NCBI GenBank assembly: GCA_021781625.1
Contig: JAJXWL010000032.1
Location: forward strand, 1-12,366
From: a bacterium
Lineage (GTDB): Bacteria; Spirochaetota; Spirochaetia; JABEVK01
Direction of reading: 5' to 3'
DNA: 12,366 nt
This document shows positions 6,045 through 12,365 of this stretch, piece after piece (within the stretch, counting starts at the first letter, position 1; every line of letters begins with the position of its first letter). Position numbers and translations under genes: made by a program. Under the pieces are notes generated by a model that saw only the letters and a program-made list of their open reading frames with translations, did not search any database and was not told where the DNA came from.

Positions 6045-7517
6045 ATGGCGAACGTAATGAAGATTGTTTTAGTCGATGACGACGAAGTAAATTTGACTTT
6101 TTTGACACAAGTTTTGCAAGACTATGAAACTTTCCCTTTTCGGGATCCCAAAAAAGCCTTAAAGTTTTGTTCCGATAACACCTTTGATCTCGTCATCACA
6201 GATATGCGGATGCCCGGTATGACGGGGCTAGGTCTTATTAAAGAGTTGCGCAAGGTCTCTACGGACTTTGTTTCGCTGGTGCTTTCAGCGTATTCCGACG
6301 CGGAATACCTGATGGAATCTGTGAATGCCAACTTACTCTTTGCCTACTTGTTAAAACCTGCCGAGTCGCAAGTCTTGGTTCAAACCGTAGCTGAAGCTCT
6401 CAAGCATCTTCAGCTTCAACGTGAGAAAAATGCCGAGGAACAACGGCTAGTCGAAACGGCCCAACGTCTCCGCGAAGAAAATACTCAACTACGCTTTTTT
6501 GCCAATTCTCCTTTAGAAGGCCTAATCGGTACCAACCCCCTGATTCTGAAAATCAAAGAGCAAATTAAGGCTTTTGCGATTTCAGATCACCCCATCTTAA
6601 TCATGGGGGAAGAGGGTACGGGAAAGAAAACTGTGGCCCGAATCCTTCATGAATTGTCGCCTCGTCGGCAAAAGCCGTATGTTGGTGTCAGCTGTACGAC
6701 GATTCCTCCCGAGCTTTTAGAATTGGAACTCTTTGGTGCTGTGAAAAACCTGTCTTTGGGACAACGACAGCCCAAGGATGGATTTATCGACGCCGCTCGT
6801 GAAGGGACCCTAGTGATCGAAGATGTCCAGGAACTCTCTAAACCCCTTCAAGCTAAAGTCCTCAAGTTCTTACAATACGGGACCTACTATCCAGTGGGCG
6901 GAACCGAAGAGCGGTCTGCTGATGTTCGCGTGCTGTTTACCAGCCAAACTACCCTGCTTCCCGAAATGGAAAAAGGCGATTTCCGCAAGGAACTGTACTA
7001 CAAGATCGGCAACCTTCAAATTAAGATGCCGCCTTTACGAGAACGCCGCGAAGATATTCTTGCCATCTTAGAGGCCTTGGCTCAGCGCAAGAACACGTCT
7101 CTACCGGAATTAGGCCGCAAAGAACGAGAACTCCTCTCGAAGTACGCTTACCCAGGGAATATTCAAGAGCTGGCCGGCTTGCTAGAAAAAATTAATTTAC
7201 TCTACCGTTCCACCGGGGCTGTTACGGCCGATGACATCGAGCAAGTTTTAAAAGAAAACGCCAAGATGTACGCTTTGGTTCAAGGTGATAAAGCGGTTGT
7301 GCGAACGATCCAACTCCCCACAGGGCAAGAACCACTCGACCTGAGGATGTTTATCGATGACATTGAGCGTGAAATTATCCTTTCGACGTTACACTACAGC
7401 GATTACAACATATCGCAGACGTCTCGTAATCTGCAGATCAGCCGTCAGGGTCTCAAGAATAAAATTAAGCGCCTAGAGATTCCTGTAGACATGCCCGAAG
7501 ACGATGAGGGCGAATAA
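6045..7517 (+). CDS. NtrC-family response regulator with degenerate sigma-54 AAA+ domain
   Basis: REC-AAA+-Fis architecture, about 490 residues. Numbering from the ATG at 6039: the receiver has Asp13/14, phospho-acceptor Asp55, Ser83 and Lys106, all intact. The AAA+ domain (about 160-395) has Walker A GEEGTGKKT (190-198), but GAFTGA is replaced by NLSLGQ (237-242) at equal length. Walker B reads LVIED instead of the usual LFLDE (258-262). The second finger arginine is Lys322 (Arg316 is kept), and sensor II GNVREL reads GNIQEL (373-378). A Fis-type HTH ends the protein (about 440-482, NISQTSRNLQISRQGLKNKIK). It is therefore probably a phosphorylation-controlled DNA-binding protein that does not work as a normal sigma-54 activator. 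ATGs at 6039, 6045 and 6057 are possible starts; 6045 fits the promoter, while 6057 gives the tidy MKIVLVDDDE start. It lies 51 nt after rlpA. Confidence 0.9.
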   Translation: MANVMKIVLVDDDEVNLTFLTQVLQDYETFPFRDPKKALKFCSDNTFDLVITDMRMPGMTGLGLIKELRKVSTDFVSLVLSAYSDAEYLMESVNANLLFAYLLKPAESQVLVQTVAEALKHLQLQREKNAEEQRLVETAQRLREENTQLRFFANSPLEGLIGTNPLILKIKEQIKAFAISDHPILIMGEEGTGKKTVARILHELSPRRQKPYVGVSCTTIPPELLELELFGAVKNLSLGQRQPKDGFIDAAREGTLVIEDVQELSKPLQAKVLKFLQYGTYYPVGGTEERSADVRVLFTSQTTLLPEMEKGDFRKELYYKIGNLQIKMPPLRERREDILAILEALAQRKNTSLPELGRKERELLSKYAYPGNIQELAGLLEKINLLYRSTGAVTADDIEQVLKENAKMYALVQGDKAVVRTIQLPTGQEPLDLRMFIDDIEREIILSTLHYSDYNISQTSRNLQISRQGLKNKIKRLEIPVDMPEDDEGE

Positions 7518-7573
7518 GGCTTAAATTCGACGGTAATCTAAGTCGACAGTATTCCAAGCTAGTTGTTTTTGAG

Positions 7574-8266
7574 TTACTGGCTGGTCAGCTTTTGAACTTG
7601 ACCAGCCAAGGCTCTCGTCCAGTTGCCCATCATAGCTTGAATCTGACTCCACGAAACCCCATTTTGTGCCATCAATTTCGAAATGGACCCCAAGAGTTCC
7701 GCTTTTTTGTCGGCACCTACCTTGGCAAGGGTGGCTAAGGCGTCACGGATGACGGCATCTGTTTGTCCTTGATTGATTCTGTCGTTGACTTGTTTCAAAT
7801 AGTCTTGTGCGGCTTGCGTATTGTTGTTCCAACCCGTTTTAATATTGCCGAGTATGCCGTTCAATTCACTTTGAGTGATTTTTCCATCCAGACCAGCTGC
7901 CCAGATTTGCAGGGCCCCCCAAGCTTTGTCAAAATCCAAGTCAGAGACCGCAGACCCGGCATTGGGGTTCCCCGAGGGAAGGGCTGGGGCGGGGAGGTTG
8001 GGGACGGCTGGTAAAGCAGGAACTGAGCTTGGTGTGTTCCCAGTGGTACTTGTGTTTCCAGAGGTTTTTGCCGCCCCAGTTACCCCAGTGTTATTCCCCA
8101 AGGCTTGGTTAATACTTTTCGAACCACCTGAAATGGCCGCCAGTAACGGTGCTGCCACGCCCCGTTCTTGTTCGGCTCGTGCTTGTAAAGTAATGAAGGC
8201 AACAGCACTAAGTATGAGAATATTAAGGATTAACTCCAGAAACCAATTTCCTGTTTTATCGGCCAT
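7574..8266 (-). CDS. Single-pass membrane-anchored protein with possible TerB-like C-terminal domain
   Basis: From the ATG at 8266 the product has 230 residues and matches no family I can name firmly. Residues 9-27 (FLELILNILILSAVAFITL) form one hydrophobic segment after a short charged N-terminus, then come RARAEQERG-type charges. A low-complexity linker follows: Thr/Ser/Gly/Asn-rich at 58-82, then Pro-Ala-Leu repeats at 83-98. The C-terminal part (about 111-225) is predicted helical. LDGKITQSEL (126-135) and AQNGVSWSQIQ (200-210) resemble the two Asp-Gly-x-x-x-x-x-Glu helix-turn units of TerB/DjlA-like metal-binding domains, but the second has Asn for Asp and lacks the Glu. Topology (domain inside or outside the cell) is not decided. 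A GTG at 8317 would extend it into the Nudix gene; 8266 gives a clean membrane-anchor start. It follows Nudix on the same strand by 31 nt and converges on the response regulator. Confidence 0.7.
   Translation of the reverse strand: MADKTGNWFLELILNILILSAVAFITLQARAEQERGVAAPLLAAISGGSKSINQALGNNTGVTGAAKTSGNTSTTGNTPSSVPALPAVPNLPAPALPSGNPNAGSAVSDLDFDKAWGALQIWAAGLDGKITQSELNGILGNIKTGWNNNTQAAQDYLKQVNDRINQGQTDAVIRDALATLAKVGADKKAELLGSISKLMAQNGVSWSQIQAMMGNWTRALAGQVQKLTSQ
7578..7608. terminator. 10-bp perfect inverted repeat at the 3' end of the membrane protein gene
   Basis: TGGCTGGTCA (7578-7587) and TGACCAGCCA (7599-7608) form a perfect 10-bp stem with an 11-nt loop. It overlaps the last codons of the membrane protein gene (LAGQVQKLTS) and faces the convergent response regulator. 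There is no T-tract on either side. It could terminate transcription from the right-hand regulator side or act as an RNA 3'-end stabiliser; termination is inferred. Confidence 0.4.
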
Positions 8267-8272
8267 ACTTTG

Positions 8273-8301
8273 CGTATCGGAAAAAAGACTTAAAGTCTCA
8301 A
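8273..8301 (-). promoter_or_regulatory. Candidate promoter of the membrane protein gene (leaderless type)
   Basis: On the minus strand TTGAGA (8296-8301, five of six), a 17-bp spacer and GATACG (8273-8278, three of six) end 6 nt before the ATG at 8266. No Shine-Dalgarno is present. The -35 includes the Nudix stop codon. Confidence 0.35.
8281..8298 (-). terminator. Weak hairpin with T-tract after the Nudix gene
   Basis: On the minus strand AGACTTTAAGTCT is a self-complementary 13-mer followed by a run of T directly after the Nudix stop. The stem is only 5 bp and AT-rich, so an intrinsic terminator is possible but weak. It occupies the same bases as the spacer of the proposed promoter for the next gene. 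Confidence 0.3.
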
Positions 8302-8864
8302 GTCTGGTTCGCGACACTCGTTGAACGCGGTATTCCGAGACGCTGGAACATAGCGGTGTATTCTCCAGGTCGACCTACCAGGCCTTGGTCATCGCCTTCA
8401 ACGCGATGATAAAACTCGTCGAGACTTTGCCAGGTCACATCAATGACTTCGCCGGGTTGAAGCCTCAACGTCGAAAGCTCAACGTCACGTCGGCAAAGAA
8501 ACGTATGGTGAAACTCACGGTCATAAAATTGATGCTCAGTATCTAAGTATTCTCGAGGGGCAATAAAGACGAGTTCAAGTTCTTCGGGGTATAGGATCAG
8601 ACCTAACTCTTCTTCTGTTTCTCTTAGTGCCGCTTCAAGGACGGTTTGACCTGCCGAAACATGGCCGGCAACAGAAATATCCCATTTTCCAGGGTCCGTT
8701 TGTTTCCTCTCGTCTCTCCTCTGGAGGAGTACTCGGTTTTGGCTATCGATGATCCAAACTTGTGCGCTCTTGTGCCACAAACCCTGGGCATGAACCACAC
8801 TGCGGGGGAGGCTTTCACCGGTCAAACGGCCATGAACGTCACAAATATCAAAATGTTCTTCCAT
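8298..8864 (-). CDS. Nudix hydrolase, YfcD/IPP-isomerase-like subgroup
   Basis: From the ATG at 8864 the protein has 188 residues. The start MEEHFDICDVHGRLTG and then RSVVHAQGLWHKSAQVWI, LLQRRDERKQTDPGKWDISVAGHV are typical of the Nudix subgroup around YfcD and type 1 isopentenyl-diphosphate isomerase. The Nudix box runs from Gly67 to Leu89 (GHVSAGQTVLEAALRETEEELGL): the metal-binding RExxEE core is intact, while the first conserved Glu is Gln73. These enzymes hydrolyse nucleoside-diphosphate-linked compounds, so house-cleaning is a reasonable general role; the substrate cannot be read from the sequence. An ATG three codons upstream (8873) is possible, and a longer frame reaches 8984 but would overlap the methyltransferase. 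I chose 8864 because a -10-like TACAAT lies 7 nt upstream and relatives begin this way. It is divergent from the methyltransferase. Confidence 0.9.
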   Translation of the reverse strand: MEEHFDICDVHGRLTGESLPRSVVHAQGLWHKSAQVWIIDSQNRVLLQRRDERKQTDPGKWDISVAGHVSAGQTVLEAALRETEEELGLILYPEELELVFIAPREYLDTEHQFYDREFHHTFLCRRDVELSTLRLQPGEVIDVTWQSLDEFYHRVEGDDQGLVGRPGEYTAMFQRLGIPRSTSVANQT

Positions 8865-8871
8865 AAGCTTC

Positions 8872-8900
8872 ATTGTAACGACAGCAAGCTCGACGTTCCA
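8872..8900 (-). promoter_or_regulatory. Candidate promoter of the Nudix gene (leaderless type)
   Basis: On the minus strand TACAAT (8872-8877, five of six) lies 7 nt before the ATG at 8864, with a poor -35 TGGAAC (8895-8900) at 17 bp. The -35 abuts and shares one base with the -35 of the divergent methyltransferase promoter. Confidence 0.4.
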
Positions 8901-8918
8901 GAAGGGGCAAGCTATGAT
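8890..8918 (+). promoter_or_regulatory. Predicted promoter of the methyltransferase (leaderless type)
   Basis: TCGACG (8890-8895, four of six), a 17-bp spacer and TATGAT (8913-8918, five of six) end 6 nt before the ATG at 8925. AGCGGA directly before the ATG is too close to serve as a normal Shine-Dalgarno. Confidence 0.5.
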
Positions 8919-8924
8919 AGCGGA

Positions 8925-9563
8925 ATGACGCTCACTCCAGAGGAGGGTTACGACCTTTACGCCCCCTCGTATAAAGATGATCACCAGCTCTTGGACAGTT
9001 TTGATTGGGATGCGGCACGAACTTGGCTGAAAGAAGCCCTCGAAGCTCCAGATTCCAAACCGAGGAGTCTTTTAGATGCCGGTTGCGGTGATGGGCGGAC
9101 ACTCGCTCGTGTGGCCCGGTGGGATTTCCCGCTCAAACTGTACGGTGTGGACATCAGTCGAGGCATGCTAGCCCGGGCCGCCAAGCGCGTACCGGGAGCT
9201 CACTTGGATCGGTTAGATTTGACGAATCTCGACGATTGCCGACGTTGGGCTGGTCGTACGATCCGGGCGGATTTTGTGACTGCCTTTTTTGTCTTAGTGC
9301 ATTTTTCTCGCCCAGAAGCCTTCTTGGCGTCGTTGAGTGCGGTGACACGACCCGGCGGCGAAGTTTTGATGAACTCCATTCCTCAGCGCGAGGCCCCAAC
9401 CCTAAAAGCCGGGACGCGGCGCTTTCAGATTCAGGCCTACCATTATGAGCCTGACCAAATTCAAGACTGTGCTGAGTCCGCAGGGTGGGAGCTAGTAAGG
9501 CGGCAAGATCTGTTTGAAGAGGTCACGTTGGTGTCGACCCTGTTTTGGTGGCGTTTACCTTAA
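8925..9563 (+). CDS. Class I SAM-dependent methyltransferase
   Basis: From the ATG at 8925 the product has 212 residues and is a soluble Rossmann-fold methyltransferase of the Methyltransf_11/25 kind. Near the start, YDLYAPSYKDD is the usual entry helix. Motif I is LLDAGCGDGR (49-58), the acidic residue that binds the SAM ribose is Asp76 in YGVDIS, and ADFVTAFFVLVHF (about 115-127) and TRPGGEVLMN (141-150) match the later motifs. The acceptor cannot be deduced; relatives methylate small molecules, quinone precursors or lipids. The frame is open upstream to 8646, but that extension is antisense to Nudix and lacks the family fold, so I rejected it. The last 41 nt overlap the 3' end of the convergent GH3 gene. 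Confidence 0.88.
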   Translation: MTLTPEEGYDLYAPSYKDDHQLLDSFDWDAARTWLKEALEAPDSKPRSLLDAGCGDGRTLARVARWDFPLKLYGVDISRGMLARAAKRVPGAHLDRLDLTNLDDCRRWAGRTIRADFVTAFFVLVHFSRPEAFLASLSAVTRPGGEVLMNSIPQREAPTLKAGTRRFQIQAYHYEPDQIQDCAESAGWELVRRQDLFEEVTLVSTLFWWRLP

Positions 9564-12261
9564 GCACCTGAATGGCTTTGACGCCAAGTCCTCCTTGGGC
9601 AAAGAACAATCTCAGATAGCCCGAGGGGTTCCTGACTTCGCCAAGCGAATAGACAAAGTCTGTCCACTCGGTTTGACGGCCCGGTACTGTGACGGTGGTC
9701 GTGTGTTTACCGCTTAAGGAAAACGTCAAGGGCAATTGGGCTAGGGGGGTGGATTCCGACCGCAGGGTCAAGCGAATTTCAAAGTCTCCGCTTTGATCGA
9801 ACAAAAGCCCCAAAACGTTGACTGAACCTTTTGCTGTTTTGAGGCCAGTTAAGTTGAGTTGACCTGCTTTTTGGTAGGTGACTGAGCCTAGATCCGTCAC
9901 GGGGGTTTCTGAATGCCAGGGCTCGGAGTGATGGAGCCAATTCATCGCTGGGAGTTCTTGCAAAACACGGCAGATGTTGCCAGCCACGCGCAAGAGTTGC
10001 CCCCGGGCCAGTCGTTTTTCGGCCAGAGCTTGCTGAAGGTCCGTCAGCAAGGGGGTATCACGGGCGTCAGAGACAACCATATAAATATCATTTTGGGCGC
10101 GAACCATGTACGACGCGGCACTCAACGAGGCCTCGTCTTGGTCATCATTCATGGCGGCCCACCAGTCGGTCATCACCAAGCCATCAAAGCCCCACTCCTG
10201 GCGCAAAATCACGGTCAAAAGATCATAGTTTGAAGCCGTCCAAATTCCATTGATGGCACCGTAGGTCGTCATGATCATGCGGGCTTTTCCCTGGCGAACC
10301 GCGAGTTCAAATCCCTTTAAATAAATTTCACGAAGAGCCCGTTCCGAAACCACGCTATCACAGGTTTTGCGGCCGGTTTCTTGGTTATTGGCTGCGAAAT
10401 GTTTGATGACTCCGGTAACGCCGTGCCGATGTAGGCCCTTCAAGCAGGCTACCGCCATTTTTCCTGTCAGCAAGGGGTCTTCAGAAAAATATTCAAAGTT
10501 GCGGCCATTCAAGGGGTGCCGATGAATATTTATTCCCGGTCCCAGAATGGCATCAATGTGATTGTCTTGAAGTTCTTGAGCTAAGTATTCATGTAACGCT
10601 TCGACCAAAGGTAAATTAAAAGTACTGGCAAGGCAGGTTCCGTTCGGCAGGCTAAAAGCGAGTTGCCCATTGTCCATGCGTATCCCTGAGGGGCCGTCCG
10701 CACAGCAGGCTAAAGGGATACCGAAACTTTTCAAACGTTCGGTGACCCCGCCGAAGGCAGCCGCTGTCCCCGGGGTTACCTTCGGTGAGCACATTCCTTC
10801 ACCTAAGGTCAGCTGGGCTAAGTCTTCGTCAGTGAGCTGAGACAAAAATGTTTCGAGGGGGATTTTGCCTTCCGAGACATCAGAAAGTTTCCAGCCCTTG
10901 TCTCCGGCATAAGGCAACCCCGGGGCAAAGTCCTGCTGGCGTGACTTAAGGTCGATGGTTCGTTCTGGGGTAGACTCACTGACCAAAACGGGGGTGCCGG
11001 CTTGGGCATGAAGACGCATGAAGGATGTCTTGGGGGCTAGGGCTTCGGTACACGAGCGAACCACAAGAAGATGGTCGACAGCTACCGTTGCCAGGGGTTT
11101 GGCCTGTCGCACGTCGGTGCCGAGATAAAAGCGGTAGTCGCCAGTTTCCAGGACGTAGCAAGAGGGGTGACCGGTTCTCCCGTCGTCATCATAGCCACCC
11201 GCCTCCTGCAGATCGAACTCGAGGTGGAGAGTACAGCTTTCACCGGGGGCTAGAAGCGGGGTTTTCGCAAAGGCGGAAAGCTCGCGAGCAGGACGGCCCA
11301 AGAGACCTTGGGGGGCTTCGTGGTAGAGCTGTACGACTTCTTTGCCAGGACGTGCACCGGTGTTGGTGACGATTACTGTGGCGTCGAGTCTGAGTCCTCG
11401 AACTTGTGCCGTCGCTACTAAGTTGAACGTGGTATAAGAAAGTCCAAAACCAAACGGATAAAGTACTTTTTGGGTTGCTGCTGTTTCAAAAAAGCGGTAG
11501 CCGACAAAGATATCCTCGTGGTAGACGTTGCGAAGGGGATCCCCAAAAAAAGCATGGGCGGGGTAATCGGAAATGTCTTGAGCAATGGTGTCGGGCAGTT
11601 TGCCACACGGGGTTATCGCTCCGGTCAGAATATCGGCAACGGCGTGGCCACCTTCTTGTCCGCCGTGCCAGACGTAAAGGACTGCGGCCGGGTCGTGGTC
11701 TTTGACCCATTTCATATCTAGGATATTGCCCACATTGAGAAGCACGATAGTACGGGGAAAGGATGAAGTAACACGTTCCAAGAGCTCAGACTCGGTGTTG
11801 GTCAGTAAATAGCTTCCGGGCTGTGCCGCGTTGTCGTGATCTTCTCCTGCAGTGCGTCCTAAAATCACTAAGGCGACTTCAGCCTCTTTGGCAATCTGCT
11901 GAACCACTTCTGAGGTGATGGGCATTTCTCGTTGAGACCAAGGTTCTTGTGCCCAGCCAGCCCCTTCATCAAAAGGATGTTGGGCTTCCCAGTCCCGATA
12001 GATTTGCTGTAAACCCTGGTGAATTTTGATGCCTTGTGCGGTAAGACCCTCGAGAATGCCTACGGTGTAGGCCGTATTGACCAGCCCGCCGGAGCCAGTA
12101 CCGCTCTTATAGTAAGAGGCTTGAATGCGGCCAAACACGGCAACCTGTTCATTGAATTTAAGAGGTAAGGCCTGTCGGTCGTTTTTTAGTAAGACGGCGC
12201 CTTCAGCGGCGGCTTGACGAGCCGTTTGGGCGTATCCCTTGAGATTTACCGAGGTTTTCAT
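9523..12261 (-). CDS. GH3 beta-glycosidase with permuted domain order and C-terminal beta-sandwich
   Basis: This 912-residue protein belongs to glycoside hydrolase family 3, most like beta-glucosidases. The domain order is swapped. The alpha/beta sandwich comes first (about 10-275: VILGRTAGEDHDN, VLLNVGNILDMKWV, YPFGFGLSYTTF). A fibronectin-III-like domain follows (about 280-400, GKEVVQLYHEAP, RELSAFAKT). The TIM barrel comes after it (about 460-770: CADGPSGIRM, GRNFEYFSEDP, IKHFAANNQE, GFDGLVMTDWW). Asp699 in MTDW is the expected nucleophile; Glu140 in TAGED is the likely acid/base. This order is known from Ruminococcus albus and Butyrivibrio enzymes. Residues about 785-905 form an extra beta-rich module ending YLRLFFAQGGLGVKAIQVLK, like a CBM6-type sandwich. 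No signal peptide is present, so it should act on imported oligosaccharides. GGAGG lies 6 nt before the ATG, and its start overlaps the stop of the upstream frame. Beta-xylosidase or other specificity is possible. Confidence 0.93.
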   Translation of the reverse strand: MKTSVNLKGYAQTARQAAAEGAVLLKNDRQALPLKFNEQVAVFGRIQASYYKSGTGSGGLVNTAYTVGILEGLTAQGIKIHQGLQQIYRDWEAQHPFDEGAGWAQEPWSQREMPITSEVVQQIAKEAEVALVILGRTAGEDHDNAAQPGSYLLTNTESELLERVTSSFPRTIVLLNVGNILDMKWVKDHDPAAVLYVWHGGQEGGHAVADILTGAITPCGKLPDTIAQDISDYPAHAFFGDPLRNVYHEDIFVGYRFFETAATQKVLYPFGFGLSYTTFNLVATAQVRGLRLDATVIVTNTGARPGKEVVQLYHEAPQGLLGRPARELSAFAKTPLLAPGESCTLHLEFDLQEAGGYDDDGRTGHPSCYVLETGDYRFYLGTDVRQAKPLATVAVDHLLVVRSCTEALAPKTSFMRLHAQAGTPVLVSESTPERTIDLKSRQQDFAPGLPYAGDKGWKLSDVSEGKIPLETFLSQLTDEDLAQLTLGEGMCSPKVTPGTAAAFGGVTERLKSFGIPLACCADGPSGIRMDNGQLAFSLPNGTCLASTFNLPLVEALHEYLAQELQDNHIDAILGPGINIHRHPLNGRNFEYFSEDPLLTGKMAVACLKGLHRHGVTGVIKHFAANNQETGRKTCDSVVSERALREIYLKGFELAVRQGKARMIMTTYGAINGIWTASNYDLLTVILRQEWGFDGLVMTDWWAAMNDDQDEASLSAASYMVRAQNDIYMVVSDARDTPLLTDLQQALAEKRLARGQLLRVAGNICRVLQELPAMNWLHHSEPWHSETPVTDLGSVTYQKAGQLNLTGLKTAKGSVNVLGLLFDQSGDFEIRLTLRSESTPLAQLPLTFSLSGKHTTTVTVPGRQTEWTDFVYSLGEVRNPSGYLRLFFAQGGLGVKAIQVLKVNATKTGSTPT

Positions 12262-12365
12262 AAAGCCCCTCCAGGGCTAGGGGTGGGGGCATTATATTGG
12301 GGGGGATACTGTTCGAGGCGAGCTTGAAGACGAACAGATAAGCGCGGGGAAGCCCAACCTAAGGT
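12258..12365 (-). CDS. C-terminal end of an unidentified gene upstream of GH3 (partial)
   Basis: Only the last 35 codons and the stop are visible (the gene enters from the right edge). This is the one minus-strand frame without an internal stop; the other two are closed by TAG or TAA. It reads TLGWASPRLSVRLQARLEQY, then PPQYNAPTPSPGGAL. Its TGA overlaps the GH3 ATG in the arrangement ATGA, typical of translationally coupled genes in one operon. The tail is too short to name a family. A sugar transporter or regulator would fit a GH3 operon, but that is only context. The frame could also be non-coding. Confidence 0.5.
   Translation of the reverse strand, partial: TLGWASPRLSVRLQARLEQYPPQYNAPTPSPGGAL
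12266..12283 (-). promoter_or_regulatory. Hairpin that can cover the GH3 ribosome binding site
   Basis: On the minus strand CCCCT and AGGGG (8-nt loop AGCCCTGG) can pair just before the GH3 start, and the right arm is part of the GGAGGGG ribosome binding site. Together with the ATGA stop/start overlap this suggests translational coupling. The stem is only 5 bp. Confidence 0.35.

Noticed and set aside
6823..7071. 82-residue frame inside the response regulator
   Set aside because: Same-strand out-of-frame shadow within the conserved AAA+ region.
8646..8924. N-terminal extension of the methyltransferase
   Set aside because: It is antisense to the Nudix gene and precedes the normal methyltransferase start motif.
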